Shown here: positions 17,582-26,156 of the stretch, in pieces
Layout of the letters: each line of letters starts with the position of its first letter
Numbering within the stretch: position 1 is the stretch's first letter
From: Lentisphaeria bacterium
GTDB lineage: Bacteria > Verrucomicrobiota > Lentisphaeria > Oligosphaerales > Oligosphaeraceae
Direction: 5' to 3'
DNA length: 64,000 nt
NCBI GenBank assembly: GCA_024405215.1
Contig: JAKSPB010000004.1
Coordinates: forward strand, 1-64,000
Notes under the pieces: generated by a model
What the model saw: only the letters and a program-made list of their open reading frames with translations
Databases searched by the model: none
What the model was told of the DNA's origin: nothing
Translations under genes and position numbers: made by a program

Positions 17582-18550
17582 TTACCTTTTCTGCAGGATG
17601 TCGGCGTGTTTTTTCTGGTTTCGGAACTCCAGTGGCGTGCAGTCGTTGACGCTCTTGAAAAATCGGCTGAAGTGGTTGCTGTTAGGGAAGCCGCACTTCC
17701 ACGCGATTTCAGCGACGGGCATTCCGGTGCCCATGAGGAGCGCGTACGCTCGCTGGATTCGGAGATTCCGGATGTATTCTCCCACGGTCTGTCCGGTTTC
17801 CTGGCGGAAGATGCGGAAGAAGTTCCGGGGAGACATGCTGGCCCGGGCGGCCAGTTCCTCCTTGGTGGGGTTGAGGTGGAAATTCTTGTTCAGGTATTCC
17901 CGGATGATGGCGATTCTGGGACTGTATCGCGTGGAGGATGGGACAAGCTTTTGTCCGGTTCGTGCGAGGCCGATGACCAGCGTCATGAAGAGCGCCATGG
18001 CCTGGAGGTTCTTTCCGGGCAGTTTGCTGGAGAGTTCATTTTGCAGTTTCTGGATGAGGAGGCAGGTGTGTTGGAGTTCTTGCGGATTCAGATGGAAAGC
18101 CGGCTTGAGGAACTTCTGGCATTCCTGTTCTGTTCGTGACACGGGCATGAGGAGCCCCTCCGGGCTTTTCAGAATTTCCGGAGGTTGCGTTTGCGGAAAG
18201 AGTGCGGAGAAGTTCAGCATATCATATCCGTCCAGCCGCGGCATGGCAAGGCGTGGAATGTCGTAGCCTACGTTGGCGATGGCGAAGTCATCGGAATGGC
18301 TATAGGCGTGGAGGACGCCGGGATGAAGAACCAGCACATCTCCGGCGGTGATGCGGCATGAGGAGTTGCCGATATGGTGGACCCCTTCGCCCTCTTCAAT
18401 GATTGCGATTTCCGAAAAGAGGTGGTCATGGAGATAGAAATCCCGGTCTTTTCCCTCATGGATAGGCATTCGATGAACGAAGATAGGGACTTCGCCCAGT
18501 TCCACGCGCCACGTGAAGTTCTCGATATTGCGTTCGTTGATGGTATGCAT
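17582..18550 (-). CDS. AraC family transcriptional regulator
   Basis: A 322-aa regulator. Residues 25-105 form a cupin-like sensor (LHDHLFSEIAIIEEGEG..GDVLVLHPGVLHAY), a linker domain follows, and residues about 215-315 are the two-helix-turn-helix AraC domain (EELAARASMSPRNFFRIFR; AEIAWKCGFPNSNHFSRFFK). It probably binds a sugar in the cupin and activates a carbohydrate locus. The next gene downstream is the pseudopilin (177 bp gap); no transporter or glycosidase is directly adjacent. The ATG at 18550 follows a short leader without a strong ribosome site. Confidence 0.9.
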   Translation of the reverse strand: MHTINERNIENFTWRVELGEVPIFVHRMPIHEGKDRDFYLHDHLFSEIAIIEEGEGVHHIGNSSCRITAGDVLVLHPGVLHAYSHSDDFAIANVGYDIPRLAMPRLDGYDMLNFSALFPQTQPPEILKSPEGLLMPVSRTEQECQKFLKPAFHLNPQELQHTCLLIQKLQNELSSKLPGKNLQAMALFMTLVIGLARTGQKLVPSSTRYSPRIAIIREYLNKNFHLNPTKEELAARASMSPRNFFRIFRQETGQTVGEYIRNLRIQRAYALLMGTGMPVAEIAWKCGFPNSNHFSRFFKSVNDCTPLEFRNQKKHADILQKR

Positions 18551-18858
18551 TCTCTTCCTTGCGGCCTAGAGGGGGGGCGGTCTGGCGTTGCCCGCGTTGA
18601 AAAACACCGTTTCCAAGAGGAAACGGCTTGATAATGCTTCCGGTCTCCGCTGCGCAGGCAGAGGGAATTTTCAAAGGCAGTGGCGAAGACCAGGGCGTCC
18701 GCCAGCCTTATGCCTGTCTGCAAGGCGTATTCTTCAATATAGAGGTTTCGGTATTGTTTGTCTTGCAAAACTCCGCCGGGAAGGGAAATAGTGCGGGGTA
18801 GGGAAGTTATATTACGCCTGTTCCTTTCTTTTTGTTTGTCAATTCCAAGAGCAAGACA
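18551..18858. other. Divergent gap between AraC gene and leuS
   Basis: About 300 bases with no credible gene. It contains a perfect hairpin CCGTTTCC-AAGA-GGAAACGG (18607-18626) without a T-run, and a G-run of seven near 18571. Promoters for the AraC gene (minus) and leuS (plus) must lie here; no consensus hexamers stand out. No T-box features (TGGNACC) were found upstream of leuS. Confidence 0.4.
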
Positions 18859-21462
18859 ATGAGCGACCAAGTGATCTGCAATCAATACGATCCCGCTGCC
18901 ATCGAGCCGAAATGGCAGGGGTTCTGGGCTGAGAACAAGACTTTCCGTGCGGTGGACTGCGACAGGACCCGCGAGAAGCTCTATGTGCTGGACATGTTCC
19001 CGTATCCTTCCGGCGCCGGTCTCCACGTGGGCCATCCCGAAGGCTATACCGCCAGCGACATCTGGTGCCGCTACAAGCGCATGAAGGGCTACAACGTCCT
19101 GCACACCATGGGATGGGACGCCTTTGGCCTGCCTGCCGAGCAGTACGCGGTGAAGACCGGCACCCATCCGGCAATCACCACGGAAAAGAACATCAAGAAT
19201 TTCACCCATCAACTGAAGGCCTTCGGCTTCTCCTTTGACTGGGACCGCGAAATCCGTACCTGCGAGCCGAAGTACTACAAGTGGACCCAGTGGATTTTCT
19301 CCAAGCTCTTTGAGAAAGGGCTGGCCTACGAATCCTTCCAGCCTGTGAACTGGTGCCCCGCGCTGGGGACCGTCCTGGCCAACGAGGAAGTCATTAACGG
19401 CCGTTCCGAGGTGGGAAACTTCCCTGTGTACCGCAAGCCCATGCGCCAGTGGGTCCTGAAGATCACCGAATATGCCGAGAAACTTCTGGAGGGCCTGGAG
19501 GGGCTGAACTGGCCCGAGGGCACGCTGGAAATGCAACGCAACTGGATCGGCCGCTCCACAGGCGCCGAGGTGGACTTCCAGGTCAAGGGCCATGACGGTC
19601 TGAAGATCAAGGTCTATACCACCCGTCCCGACACCCTTTTCGGCGCGACCTACATGGTCATGGCGCCGGAGCACAAGTTGGTGGCGGAGATCACCACGCC
19701 TGAGCAGAAGGATGCCGTCGAGGCATACGCCGCCGAGGCGCGCACCAAGTCCGACATGGCCCGTACGGAGCTGAACAAGGACAAGACCGGCGTCTTCACC
19801 GGCGCATACGCCATCGATCCGGTCAACGGCCGCGAGATTCCCGTCTGGATTTCCGACTACGTCCTGGCCTCCTACGGCACGGGCGCCATCATGGCGGTTC
19901 CCGAACATGATACCCGTGATTTCGCCTTTGCGCAGAAATTCAACCTGCCCATCATCTGCGTGCTGAAACCCAGCGAGGCCGACTGCGCGGCCGCCGGCGT
20001 CAAGCTGGAGGATGTGCTGGCCGGAAAGGTCTGCTGGACGGGCGACGGCCTGCACTGCAATTCCGCCAACGACGACGGCCTGGACCTGAACGGCATGAAC
20101 CTTGAGGAGTCCAAGAAGGCCATCAACGCCTGGATGGAAGAAAAGGGCGTGGGCAAGGCCACGGTCAATTTCCGTTTGCGCGACTGGCTCTTCAGCCGTC
20201 AGCGCTATTGGGGCGAACCCTTCCCGCTGGTGCACTATCCCGATGGTCACGCCGGTCTGGTTCCCGAGGACCAGCTTCCCGTGGAACTGCCTTCGATGGA
20301 GGACTACAAGCCCACCGAGGACGGCGAGCCGCCGCTGGCCCGCGCCAAGGAGTGGCTGAAGTGGACCGATCCCAAGACAGGCGAAGTCTGCACCCGCGAG
20401 ACCAACACCATGCCCCAGTGGGCCGGCTCCTGCTGGTACTACCTGCGCTACATCGATCCCCACAATGACAAGCAGGCCTGGGATCCGGAAAAGGAAAAGT
20501 ACTGGATGCCCGTGGATCTCTACGTGGGCGGCGCCGAACACGCGGTTCTGCACCTGCTCTACTCCCGCTTCTGGCATCACGTCCTCTATGACCTGGGCTT
20601 GGTCTCCACGCCGGAGCCTTGGAAGCGCCTGATCCACCAGGGGATGATCTTGGGTACCTCCTACAAGGACAAGCGCGGCGTGCTCATCCCCAACGACCAG
20701 GTGGAGGCCCGGGACAACAAGTTCTTCCACAAGGAGACCGGCGAGGAGCTTACCAGCCTGCCTGCCAAGATGTCCAAGTCCTTGAAGAACGTGGTCAATC
20801 CCGACGACGTCATCAAGCAGTATGGAGCGGACGCCTTCCGTCTCTATGAGATGTTCATGGGGCCAATCCGCGAGGTGAAGCCCTGGTCCACCACGGGCGT
20901 GGAAGGCGTCTATCGCTTCCTGCATCGCATCTGGAGGATGATCATCAATCCCGAGACCGGCGCGCTGGCGAAGGAGGTGGACGACGAGCCCATGACCCGT
21001 GAGCAGGAGCGCCTGTTGCACCAGACCATCAAGAAGGTTACCGAGGACATCGAGAATCTCTCCTACAACACTGCCATCAGCCAGTTGATGGTCTTCCAGA
21101 ACGAGTTCTCCAAGTTGGCGCACCGCAACCGCAAGGCCATGGAGACCGTGGTTCTGCTTCTCTCCCCCATGGCGCCCCACATCTGCGAAGAGCTCTGGAG
21201 CCGTCTGGGCCACGAAGGCACTCTGGCATACGTCTCCTGGCCCACCTACGACGAGTCGAAATTGACGGTGGACGAGGTGGAGATCCTGATCCAGCTCAAC
21301 GGCAAGCCGAAGGTCCGCATGATGATGCCGGCTACGGCCGGCAAGGAGCAGATGCTGGCTCTGGCCCGCGCCAATTCCGAGGTCCAGGCGTTGCTGGAAG
21401 GAAAGACCGTCGTCAAGGAAATAGCGGTCCCCGGTCGTCTCGTCGGCATCGTGGTGAAATAG
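18859..21462 (+). CDS. leuS: Leucyl-tRNA synthetase
   Basis: An 867-aa class Ia synthetase that charges tRNA-Leu. The HIGH signature reads HVGHP (residues 56-60) after [12 protein letters not shown]1 editing domain lies around residues 220-420 (including [14 protein letters not shown]), and the KMSKS signature is in [13 protein letters not shown] near residue 640. An anticodon-binding domain and the C-terminal GKPKVR region follow. Length is normal for bacterial LeuRS. The start at 18859 ([12 protein letters not shown]) is chosen over TTG 18832 because homology begins there; the upstream AAGAG is a weak ribosome site. uxaC follows after 256 bp. Confidence 0.97.
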   Translation: MSDQVICNQYDPAAIEPKWQGFWAENKTFRAVDCDRTREKLYVLDMFPYPSGAGLHVGHPEGYTASDIWCRYKRMKGYNVLHTMGWDAFGLPAEQYAVKTGTHPAITTEKNIKNFTHQLKAFGFSFDWDREIRTCEPKYYKWTQWIFSKLFEKGLAYESFQPVNWCPALGTVLANEEVINGRSEVGNFPVYRKPMRQWVLKITEYAEKLLEGLEGLNWPEGTLEMQRNWIGRSTGAEVDFQVKGHDGLKIKVYTTRPDTLFGATYMVMAPEHKLVAEITTPEQKDAVEAYAAEARTKSDMARTELNKDKTGVFTGAYAIDPVNGREIPVWISDYVLASYGTGAIMAVPEHDTRDFAFAQKFNLPIICVLKPSEADCAAAGVKLEDVLAGKVCWTGDGLHCNSANDDGLDLNGMNLEESKKAINAWMEEKGVGKATVNFRLRDWLFSRQRYWGEPFPLVHYPDGHAGLVPEDQLPVELPSMEDYKPTEDGEPPLARAKEWLKWTDPKTGEVCTRETNTMPQWAGSCWYYLRYIDPHNDKQAWDPEKEKYWMPVDLYVGGAEHAVLHLLYSRFWHHVLYDLGLVSTPEPWKRLIHQGMILGTSYKDKRGVLIPNDQVEARDNKFFHKETGEELTSLPAKMSKSLKNVVNPDDVIKQYGADAFRLYEMFMGPIREVKPWSTTGVEGVYRFLHRIWRMIINPETGALAKEVDDEPMTREQERLLHQTIKKVTEDIENLSYNTAISQLMVFQNEFSKLAHRNRKAMETVVLLLSPMAPHICEELWSRLGHEGTLAYVSWPTYDESKLTVDEVEILIQLNGKPKVRMMMPATAGKEQMLALARANSEVQALLEGKTVVKEIAVPGRLVGIVVK

Positions 21463-21718
21463 TGTCGCGCTCGCAGGTGGAAAATCTCGCCTGCGGCATG
21501 AGTTGACGCCACTTTCAAAAGTCTTCTGCGCCTTTCGGCGCGAACCACATAACGCACATAAAGCTTTTTCCTTTCTTTTTTCAAATTTCGTGGGCTTCAA
21601 GAAGGAGATAAGGCTTTTGGGGTGTTGCGTTTTTTGCGTTTTCTCCGCCGCAGGCGGAAAAGGAAAGAGAAGAGCGTTTGGGAGTCCCGTCTGATTAAAA
21701 ACATAAGGGAAGAACATC
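21463..21718. repeat. Hairpin-rich leuS-uxaC gap, degenerate dispersed element
   Basis: This 256-bp gap contains CGCAGG..CCTGCG (21475-21496) and GCGCC-TTT-CGGCGC (about 21529-21542), preceded by TTTCAAAAGTCTT. It also has CCGCCGCAGGCGG (about 21645) in an A/T-rich context with repeated TTGCG. The order TTCAAAAGTCTT, GC hairpin, A-rich then T-rich arms resembles the elements at 14980-15333 and 25988-26156, so this looks like a decayed copy. The last 20 bases carry GGGAAG before the uxaC start. Confidence 0.5.
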
Positions 21719-23089
21719 ATGGCATTTTTGGACAAGAACTACCTGCTGACCACTGAGTCGGCGAAGGCGATCTACGGTGAAATCGGCTCCTTGCCGATTT
21801 TGGATCCCCACAACCACTGCGATGTGAAGGCGCTGGCCGAGGATCGCGGCTTCCAGGATCTCTGGGAGGCAGAGGCAGCCACCGACCACTATGTATGGGA
21901 ACTGATGCGCAAGTGCGGCGTCCCCGAGGAGCTGGTCACCGGCAAGACCGCCAGCAACTACGAGAAATGGAAGGCCCTGGCAGGCGTCTTCGAGATGTTC
22001 GCCGGCAATCCCACCTACGAGTGGGTGCATCTTGATCTGCGCACGCGCCTGGGTATTGACCTGGAGATTAACGCGGAGAACGCAGACGCCATCTGGGAGG
22101 CTTCCAAGGCCAAGCTTCAGACTGCCGCTTTCTCTCCCCAGTCCCTGATCCTGGCCATGAATGTGGAGGCGATGTGCTCCACCGACGATCCCGCAGATAC
22201 TCTGGAATATCACCAGATGCTGTCCACCGGCCGTCTGGCGGGCCGCGTCCATCCCACCTTCCGTCCCGACAACGCCATGAACATCGACAAGCCGACTTGG
22301 AATGCCTACGTGGACAAACTGGGCAAGCGCTGGAACCGCTCCCTGGACACCCTGGATGATTTCCTGGATGTCCTGGCGCAGGCCCATGACGCCATGGGCA
22401 AGCTGGGCACCGTCGCTTCCGACCACGGCGTCGTCACGCCGTTCGCCTACCAGCTGGACAAGGCGGTAGCCGCCGAACTCTTCAAGCGCGCCCGCAATGG
22501 CGAGGCCCTCTCCGCCGCCGAAAACGCGGCCTTCCGTGGCTATTTCCTGAACGAGATGGCTGAACTGGACGCCCAGAAGGGCTGGGTCTTCCAGCTGCAC
22601 TACGGCGCGGTCCGCGATGTGCGCCGCAGCCTCTTCGACAGCCTGGGCGCCGATGTGGGCGGCGATATCTCCGACCATAGCATCGATGTCGTCCAGCCCG
22701 TCCTGCCCTTGCTGAACCGCTTTGACAACCGCCTGAAGGTGGTTCTGTACAACATGAACCCTGCCCACAACGCCACCCTGGCCATGCTGACCCGTGCATT
22801 CGGCGCCAACGTCTGTCTGGGTCCCGCCTGGTGGCTGAACGATTCCTACATCGGCATCAAGACCCAGTTGGAGCTTGGCGCTTCCATCGACCTGTTCAGC
22901 AACATGACGGGCATGGTCTCCGACTCCCGCAAGATCCTTTCCTACGGATCCCGCTTCGATGTCTATCGTCGCACGCTGGCCGGCGTGCTGGGCGACCAGG
23001 CCGACCGCGGCCAGATGTCCCTGGCTACCGCCAAGAAGTTGGCGAAGCGCTTGACCTACGATCGTCCCAAGGCCTTCTTCGGGTTCTAA
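21719..23089 (+). CDS. uxaC: Glucuronate isomerase
   Basis: A 456-aa uronate isomerase converting D-glucuronate to D-fructuronate (or D-galacturonate to D-tagaturonate), the entry step of hexuronate use. It belongs to the amidohydrolase superfamily. The N-terminal metal motif is DPHNHCDVKAL (residues about 23-33), FHPTFRPDN-like residues appear as RVHPTFRPDN near 180, and KVVLYNMNPAHN and GPAWWLNDS lie in the C-terminal third. Length is normal. GGGAAG precedes the ATG. No other hexuronate gene (uxaA/B, uxuA/B, kdgK) is in the window, so the pathway must be completed elsewhere. A GC hairpin follows. Confidence 0.93.
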   Translation: MAFLDKNYLLTTESAKAIYGEIGSLPILDPHNHCDVKALAEDRGFQDLWEAEAATDHYVWELMRKCGVPEELVTGKTASNYEKWKALAGVFEMFAGNPTYEWVHLDLRTRLGIDLEINAENADAIWEASKAKLQTAAFSPQSLILAMNVEAMCSTDDPADTLEYHQMLSTGRLAGRVHPTFRPDNAMNIDKPTWNAYVDKLGKRWNRSLDTLDDFLDVLAQAHDAMGKLGTVASDHGVVTPFAYQLDKAVAAELFKRARNGEALSAAENAAFRGYFLNEMAELDAQKGWVFQLHYGAVRDVRRSLFDSLGADVGGDISDHSIDVVQPVLPLLNRFDNRLKVVLYNMNPAHNATLAMLTRAFGANVCLGPAWWLNDSYIGIKTQLELGASIDLFSNMTGMVSDSRKILSYGSRFDVYRRTLAGVLGDQADRGQMSLATAKKLAKRLTYDRPKAFFGF

Positions 23090-23100
23090 TCATCGCGTCT

Positions 23101-23127
23101 TGCGCCGGGAAAGTCCTTCCTGGCGCA
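23101..23127 (+). other. Intercistronic hairpin uxaC-pilD
   Basis: TGCGCC-G-GGAA-AGTCC-TTCC-T-GGCGCA makes a stem of about 10 pairs in the 60-bp gap. No T-run follows, so it is more likely an RNA-stability or partial terminator structure than a full stop. Confidence 0.5.
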
Positions 23128-23149
23128 GGAGAAAAAGCAGGAGTGATCC

Positions 23150-24088
23150 ATGTTCGTTATTGCCGCCATCGGATTTTTCATGGGTGCTGTCATCGGCAGC
23201 TTCCTGAATGTGGTGGTGTGGCGCGTGCCTCGCGGGATGTCCTTGAATCGTCCCCCTAGCACCTGCCCGAAATGCGGCCATCGGATTCGCCCCTGGGAGA
23301 ACATCCCCATCCTTAGTTGGATTTTCCTGGGCGGACGATGCAGCAAGTGTCACTTGCCCATCTCCTGGAAGTATCCGGCCGGAGAGGCAGCCGTGGGCTT
23401 GCTGTATGCCTTGATCGCCATGCGCGTGTGGCAAGAGGGCCTTCCGCTTTCCACGGTGCTGGGATGGTGGTGGTTCGCCGGCGCCATGCTTTCGCTGGCC
23501 CGCATTGACTTTGAACATGGCATCATCCCCAACGTGGTGACCTACTCCGGGATGATCGCGGCCGCGCTTTTCAGCGTCGTCTTCCCATATTCCCGCACTG
23601 CGCTTTCCGCGCCGCGCAATCCCAACTACGGCGCGTTGTTGACGCGGCCGCTGGTGGAGGCCATCCAGGGCATCGCGATGCCGGAGAAGGTCTCCTGCCG
23701 GCTGGCCGCCCTGTCGGACTGCCTTTGCGGGATGCTTCTGGGCGCCCTCGTGCTGGGGGTGGCCTACTACCTCGGGGGAAAGGCGCTCGCTGCCTGGCGC
23801 AAACGTCGGCAACAGGCGGAACTGCCTGAGGAGGCGCTGGGAAAGGGCGACATCAAGATGCTTGCCATGACGGGAGCGTTCCTTGGCGCGGATTCCGTGG
23901 TTTTCCTGCTGGCGGGAGGAACGCTTCTGGGATTTGCGGGAGCGCTGCTGCTGTTGGCGAAGGCGTCACAACGCAAAGACGGCGCCTTTTCGCAAGTTCC
24001 TTTCGCGCCTTTCTTCGCTGTGCCTGCATTGCTGTGGGTGGTTCTGGGAAACTGGTTCTACCTTCTTTTCCGACTTTTTAGCGAATGA
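23150..24088 (+). CDS. pilD: Prepilin leader peptidase/N-methyltransferase (A24)
   Basis: A 312-aa polytopic membrane aspartyl protease that cleaves prepilin leaders on the cytoplasmic side and usually N-methylates the new N-terminus. Catalytic aspartates are D120 in ARIDFEHGIIPN and D234 in GKGDIKMLAMTG, the GxGD-type motif. A zinc-binding pair CPKC (39-42) and CSKC (64-67) lies in the N-terminal loop, as in methylating PilD. It has about seven membrane segments and an insert of about 50 residues between the catalytic halves. GGAG lies six bases before the ATG. It is the likely processor of both pseudopilins in the window (16544 and 62918). Confidence 0.93.
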   Translation: MFVIAAIGFFMGAVIGSFLNVVVWRVPRGMSLNRPPSTCPKCGHRIRPWENIPILSWIFLGGRCSKCHLPISWKYPAGEAAVGLLYALIAMRVWQEGLPLSTVLGWWWFAGAMLSLARIDFEHGIIPNVVTYSGMIAAALFSVVFPYSRTALSAPRNPNYGALLTRPLVEAIQGIAMPEKVSCRLAALSDCLCGMLLGALVLGVAYYLGGKALAAWRKRRQQAELPEEALGKGDIKMLAMTGAFLGADSVVFLLAGGTLLGFAGALLLLAKASQRKDGAFSQVPFAPFFAVPALLWVVLGNWFYLLFRLFSE

Positions 24089-24098
24089 CGGTTCTCAG

Positions 24099-24120
24099 AC
24101 TTTTTTCCCAAAAAGTGTTT
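24099..24120 (+). terminator. Putative terminator after pilD
   Basis: ACTTTTT-TCCC-AAAAAGT followed by GTTTTT forms an A/T stem of seven pairs right after the pilD stop. The stem is weak but the T-run is present. Confidence 0.4.
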
Positions 24121-24148
24121 TTCGCAAAAAAAGACCCAATTATCCCCA

Positions 24149-24177
24149 TTGACAGAAAAAAAACATCGTCATTTACT
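24149..24177 (+). promoter_or_regulatory. Putative sigma70-type promoter
   Basis: TTGACA (24149-24154), a 17-base A-rich spacer, then TTTACT (24172-24177), about 90 bases upstream of the 422-aa envelope protein. The -35 is perfect and the -10 matches at four of six bases. AAGGAG (24251) precedes the ATG at 24268 by a long T-rich spacer. Confidence 0.5.
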
Positions 24178-24267
24178 TGAAATTGGGAGAATAGGGACTA
24201 ATTTGCGTTAATTACGAATTTGTTTCATTGTGCCTGTCCATAAGAACCTAAGGAGTCTTTTTTTCCT

Positions 24268-25536
24268 ATGAGTAAGAGCGGGAAAATCATCGGTGTCGCC
24301 GCATTCGTGCTGGCTCTGGCAGCAGCGGTCCTCGCGTTTTTTGAACTGAAGCAAGCCAAGGCTCATGCCGGACGCTATGCAGAACTGGCCCAAGCTGTTG
24401 GCGCAGCCGCCAAGACCTTGGATTCCGGTAGCGGAAACGCGGCCAAATTGGCCTTCAGCGTTGACGAGAAAGGCAAAGAGCAGGGTGCTCTTGGCTGGGA
24501 ATCCACCAAAGGCCTGGCCGGCGCCACTGACAGCGCCGCCGCTCCCCTGAAGACCCTGGCCGGGCAGTTGATCGACCAGCGTGAGTATCTGATCAACAAC
24601 CTCATCGACCAGGTCGCCAAGACTCTGGAATGCCCGGCTGACAAGCAGCCCGACATGGATGCCGTCTCCAGTCTTCCTGAATACGAGGGCAGCCTGGACA
24701 AGTTCAACGGCTTTGTCAAGGCCCGTGCGAATCGTGATGCCCAGGTGGCCAACCGCGTCAATCAGGTCCTGCGCGTCCTGAATGTCCGCGGCACCTACAA
24801 GGGGATTGTCACCGAGAATGGCAGCCTGGCGCAGAACGATGCGCAGGCTTTCGCCGATGGCGCCAAGAACCTTGGCAATCTGCAGGGCAATTACCAGTTG
24901 ATGGTCCAGACCCTGCGCGATCTTTCCAGCACCCTGCGTTCCGCGCAGGTTTCCGGTGTGCAGTGGGTCAGCCCCAAGGCAGCCGGCAATCTGGGTGGCA
25001 CGGGTCTCACCGAAGGCGAGAACAGCAACAACAAGGATGCCGTCGCCCAGTTCCGCAATGATTTCGAGACTCTGAAGGCTCAGCTGGCGCGCATCGATCT
25101 TCTGGAGAACGACAAGCTGGACCTCCAGGAAGAGATCGCCGAACTGAAGGAGAAGCTGGCTGAGACCAAGGCCATGTATGAGCAGGACGAGGAAGTTCTG
25201 CGCAGCTACTACCGCCAGGGTCTGGGCATGAACTACACCACCACCGACAAGGAACTGAAGACCACCTATGACCAGGTGAAGACGGATCTTTCCGGCAGTG
25301 TCTTGAAGACCGAAGCCAAGTACGGCTACGTCGTGGTCAACCTGACCGAGTGCGATGTGATTCCCGAGCTCCGCCTGGCGGTCTATCGCGATGGCAAGTA
25401 TCTGGCTCTGCTCCGCGTCCTGGCCACCACGCCTTTCAATTCCCTGACCGTTGTCGAAGATGGCAGCATCGCTTCCATCGCCGCCGGTGACACCGTGGTA
25501 GTCGGCGGCCGTGCTCTTCAGCCGGCAGAGTTCTAA
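24268..25536 (+). CDS. Membrane-anchored coiled-coil envelope protein, unknown family
   Basis: A 422-aa protein with an N-terminal membrane anchor (residues 7-25, IIGVAAFVLALAAAVLAFF) and no clear cleavage site. A largely helical, Ala/Leu/Gln-rich periplasmic region follows. A strong coiled coil spans about 265-315 (LLENDKLDLQEEIAELKEKL). The C-terminal domain (about 345-422) has beta character and ends with SIASIAAGDTVVVGG, like a small beta-barrel that presents a loop. I do not recognise the family. A promoter lies upstream, and two 52-aa membrane-linked proteins follow within 35 bp and 3 bp, ended by a strong terminator, so the three form one operon. A structural or scaffolding role in the envelope is the likeliest guess. 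Confidence 0.75.
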   Translation: MSKSGKIIGVAAFVLALAAAVLAFFELKQAKAHAGRYAELAQAVGAAAKTLDSGSGNAAKLAFSVDEKGKEQGALGWESTKGLAGATDSAAAPLKTLAGQLIDQREYLINNLIDQVAKTLECPADKQPDMDAVSSLPEYEGSLDKFNGFVKARANRDAQVANRVNQVLRVLNVRGTYKGIVTENGSLAQNDAQAFADGAKNLGNLQGNYQLMVQTLRDLSSTLRSAQVSGVQWVSPKAAGNLGGTGLTEGENSNNKDAVAQFRNDFETLKAQLARIDLLENDKLDLQEEIAELKEKLAETKAMYEQDEEVLRSYYRQGLGMNYTTTDKELKTTYDQVKTDLSGSVLKTEAKYGYVVVNLTECDVIPELRLAVYRDGKYLALLRVLATTPFNSLTVVEDGSIASIAAGDTVVVGGRALQPAEF

Positions 25537-25567
25537 TTTTAGCGGGTAAATTTTAAGGAGAACAATC

Positions 25568-25726
25568 ATGAGCAAAGACGCACTTCCTGAAGTTGAGAAG
25601 TTCACCCCCGCCAAGAAGGGTTCCAAGATGGGGCTGGGAGATTTCGCCGTCATTGGCACCGCCGTTCTGCTGGTGGCCACGGTTGCGCTTCAGCTGATTG
25701 CCCTCAAGGCTCTCTTCCTCTTCTAA
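25568..25726 (+). CDS. 52-aa single-span membrane protein
   Basis: A short gene with a near-ideal ribosome site (AAGGAG eight bases before ATG). The product has a charged cytoplasmic-looking N-terminus (MSKDALPEVEKFTPAKKG) and one hydrophobic segment (residues 26-52) that runs to the very end (ALKALFLF). It sits 31 bp after the 422-aa anchored protein and 3 bp before the lipoprotein gene. Function unknown; it may be the membrane partner of the larger protein. Confidence 0.75.
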   Translation: MSKDALPEVEKFTPAKKGSKMGLGDFAVIGTAVLLVATVALQLIALKALFLF

Positions 25727-25729
25727 ATC

Positions 25730-25888
25730 GTGAAACAACGTTTCGTCCAATTGGTTCTGCTCCTTGCGCTGGCCATGCTGGCATGGGGAGCGGCTGGATG
25801 CGTCGGTATTCAGTCCGATCCAGAAAGCAACCTCCCCAACAACGCTCCGGCCGAGTGGGAGGGGAAGATGCTGGGTGTGCCGCTTTGA
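25730..25888 (+). CDS. 52-aa lipoprotein with NLPxNxPAxWE motif
   Basis: GTG start three bases after the previous stop. Residues 1-23 form a lipoprotein signal (KQRFVQLVLLLALAMLAWG) and the lipobox AAGC makes Cys24 the lipidated residue. The mature peptide has only 29 residues and contains NLPNNAPAEWEG. I recall similar N/D-x-P-W-x-x-P-x-x-WE tails in tiny lipoproteins of the Lentisphaerae/Verrucomicrobia/Kiritimatiellae group, but cannot confirm this without a search. Exported by Sec, processed by LspA (48486-49070) and possibly sorted by LolCDE. A strong terminator lies 22 bp downstream. Confidence 0.7.
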   Translation: MKQRFVQLVLLLALAMLAWGAAGCVGIQSDPESNLPNNAPAEWEGKMLGVPL

Positions 25889-25910
25889 AACGCTGAACAC
25901 TCCGATACAG

Positions 25911-25955
25911 AAGGAGCTGTTGCAAGACTTCGATGTTTTGCGCAGCTCCTTTTTC
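25911..25955 (+). terminator. Intrinsic terminator of envelope operon
   Basis: GGAGCTG (25913-25919) pairs with CAGCTCC (25942-25948), with inner CAA/TTG pairs, followed by TTTTTCGTTTT. It belongs to the same hairpin style as 8097 and 28579 (GG..GCTGNTGC..). Confidence 0.8.
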
Positions 25956-25987
25956 GTTTTCCCTTTTCGGCGCTTGCGGGAACGCAT

Positions 25988-26156
25988 GGGATTGCAAAGC
26001 AATTCCGCCGATCGCGGGAGCGTAAAAGAAGCAAAATAGGATATATTCAAAAGTCTTTCGGCGGTTTACCGAAGTACCTTGTCTTGCGATTTTGCTTCTT
26101 TTGCGCTCCGTTTTTTCTTTTTGCTAGTTTTCCTTCCGTCTTTCTTTTTTTCATCT
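25988..26156. repeat. Dispersed palindromic element abutting murG start
   Basis: The left arm GCGGGAGCGTAAAAGAAGCA (26013-26032) is the imperfect reverse complement of TTGCGATTTTGCTTCTTTTGCGCTCCG (about 26093-26113). The centre reads TTCAAAAGTCTTTCGGCGG and ACCGAAG. The right arm runs on as a T/C-rich tract (CCGTTTTTTC..CCTTCCGTCTTTC) to the ATG of murG, leaving no Shine-Dalgarno. Order and sequence match 14980-15333 in front of glycerate kinase. Confidence 0.75.

Noticed and set aside
18551-18858. T-box leader before leuS
   Set aside because: No TGGNACC antiterminator box and no following terminator; only a simple hairpin.
18268-21735. 1155-aa minus-strand frame
   Set aside because: It is antisense to leuS and also spans the AraC gene; Leu/Gly/Val/His-rich shadow translation without motifs.
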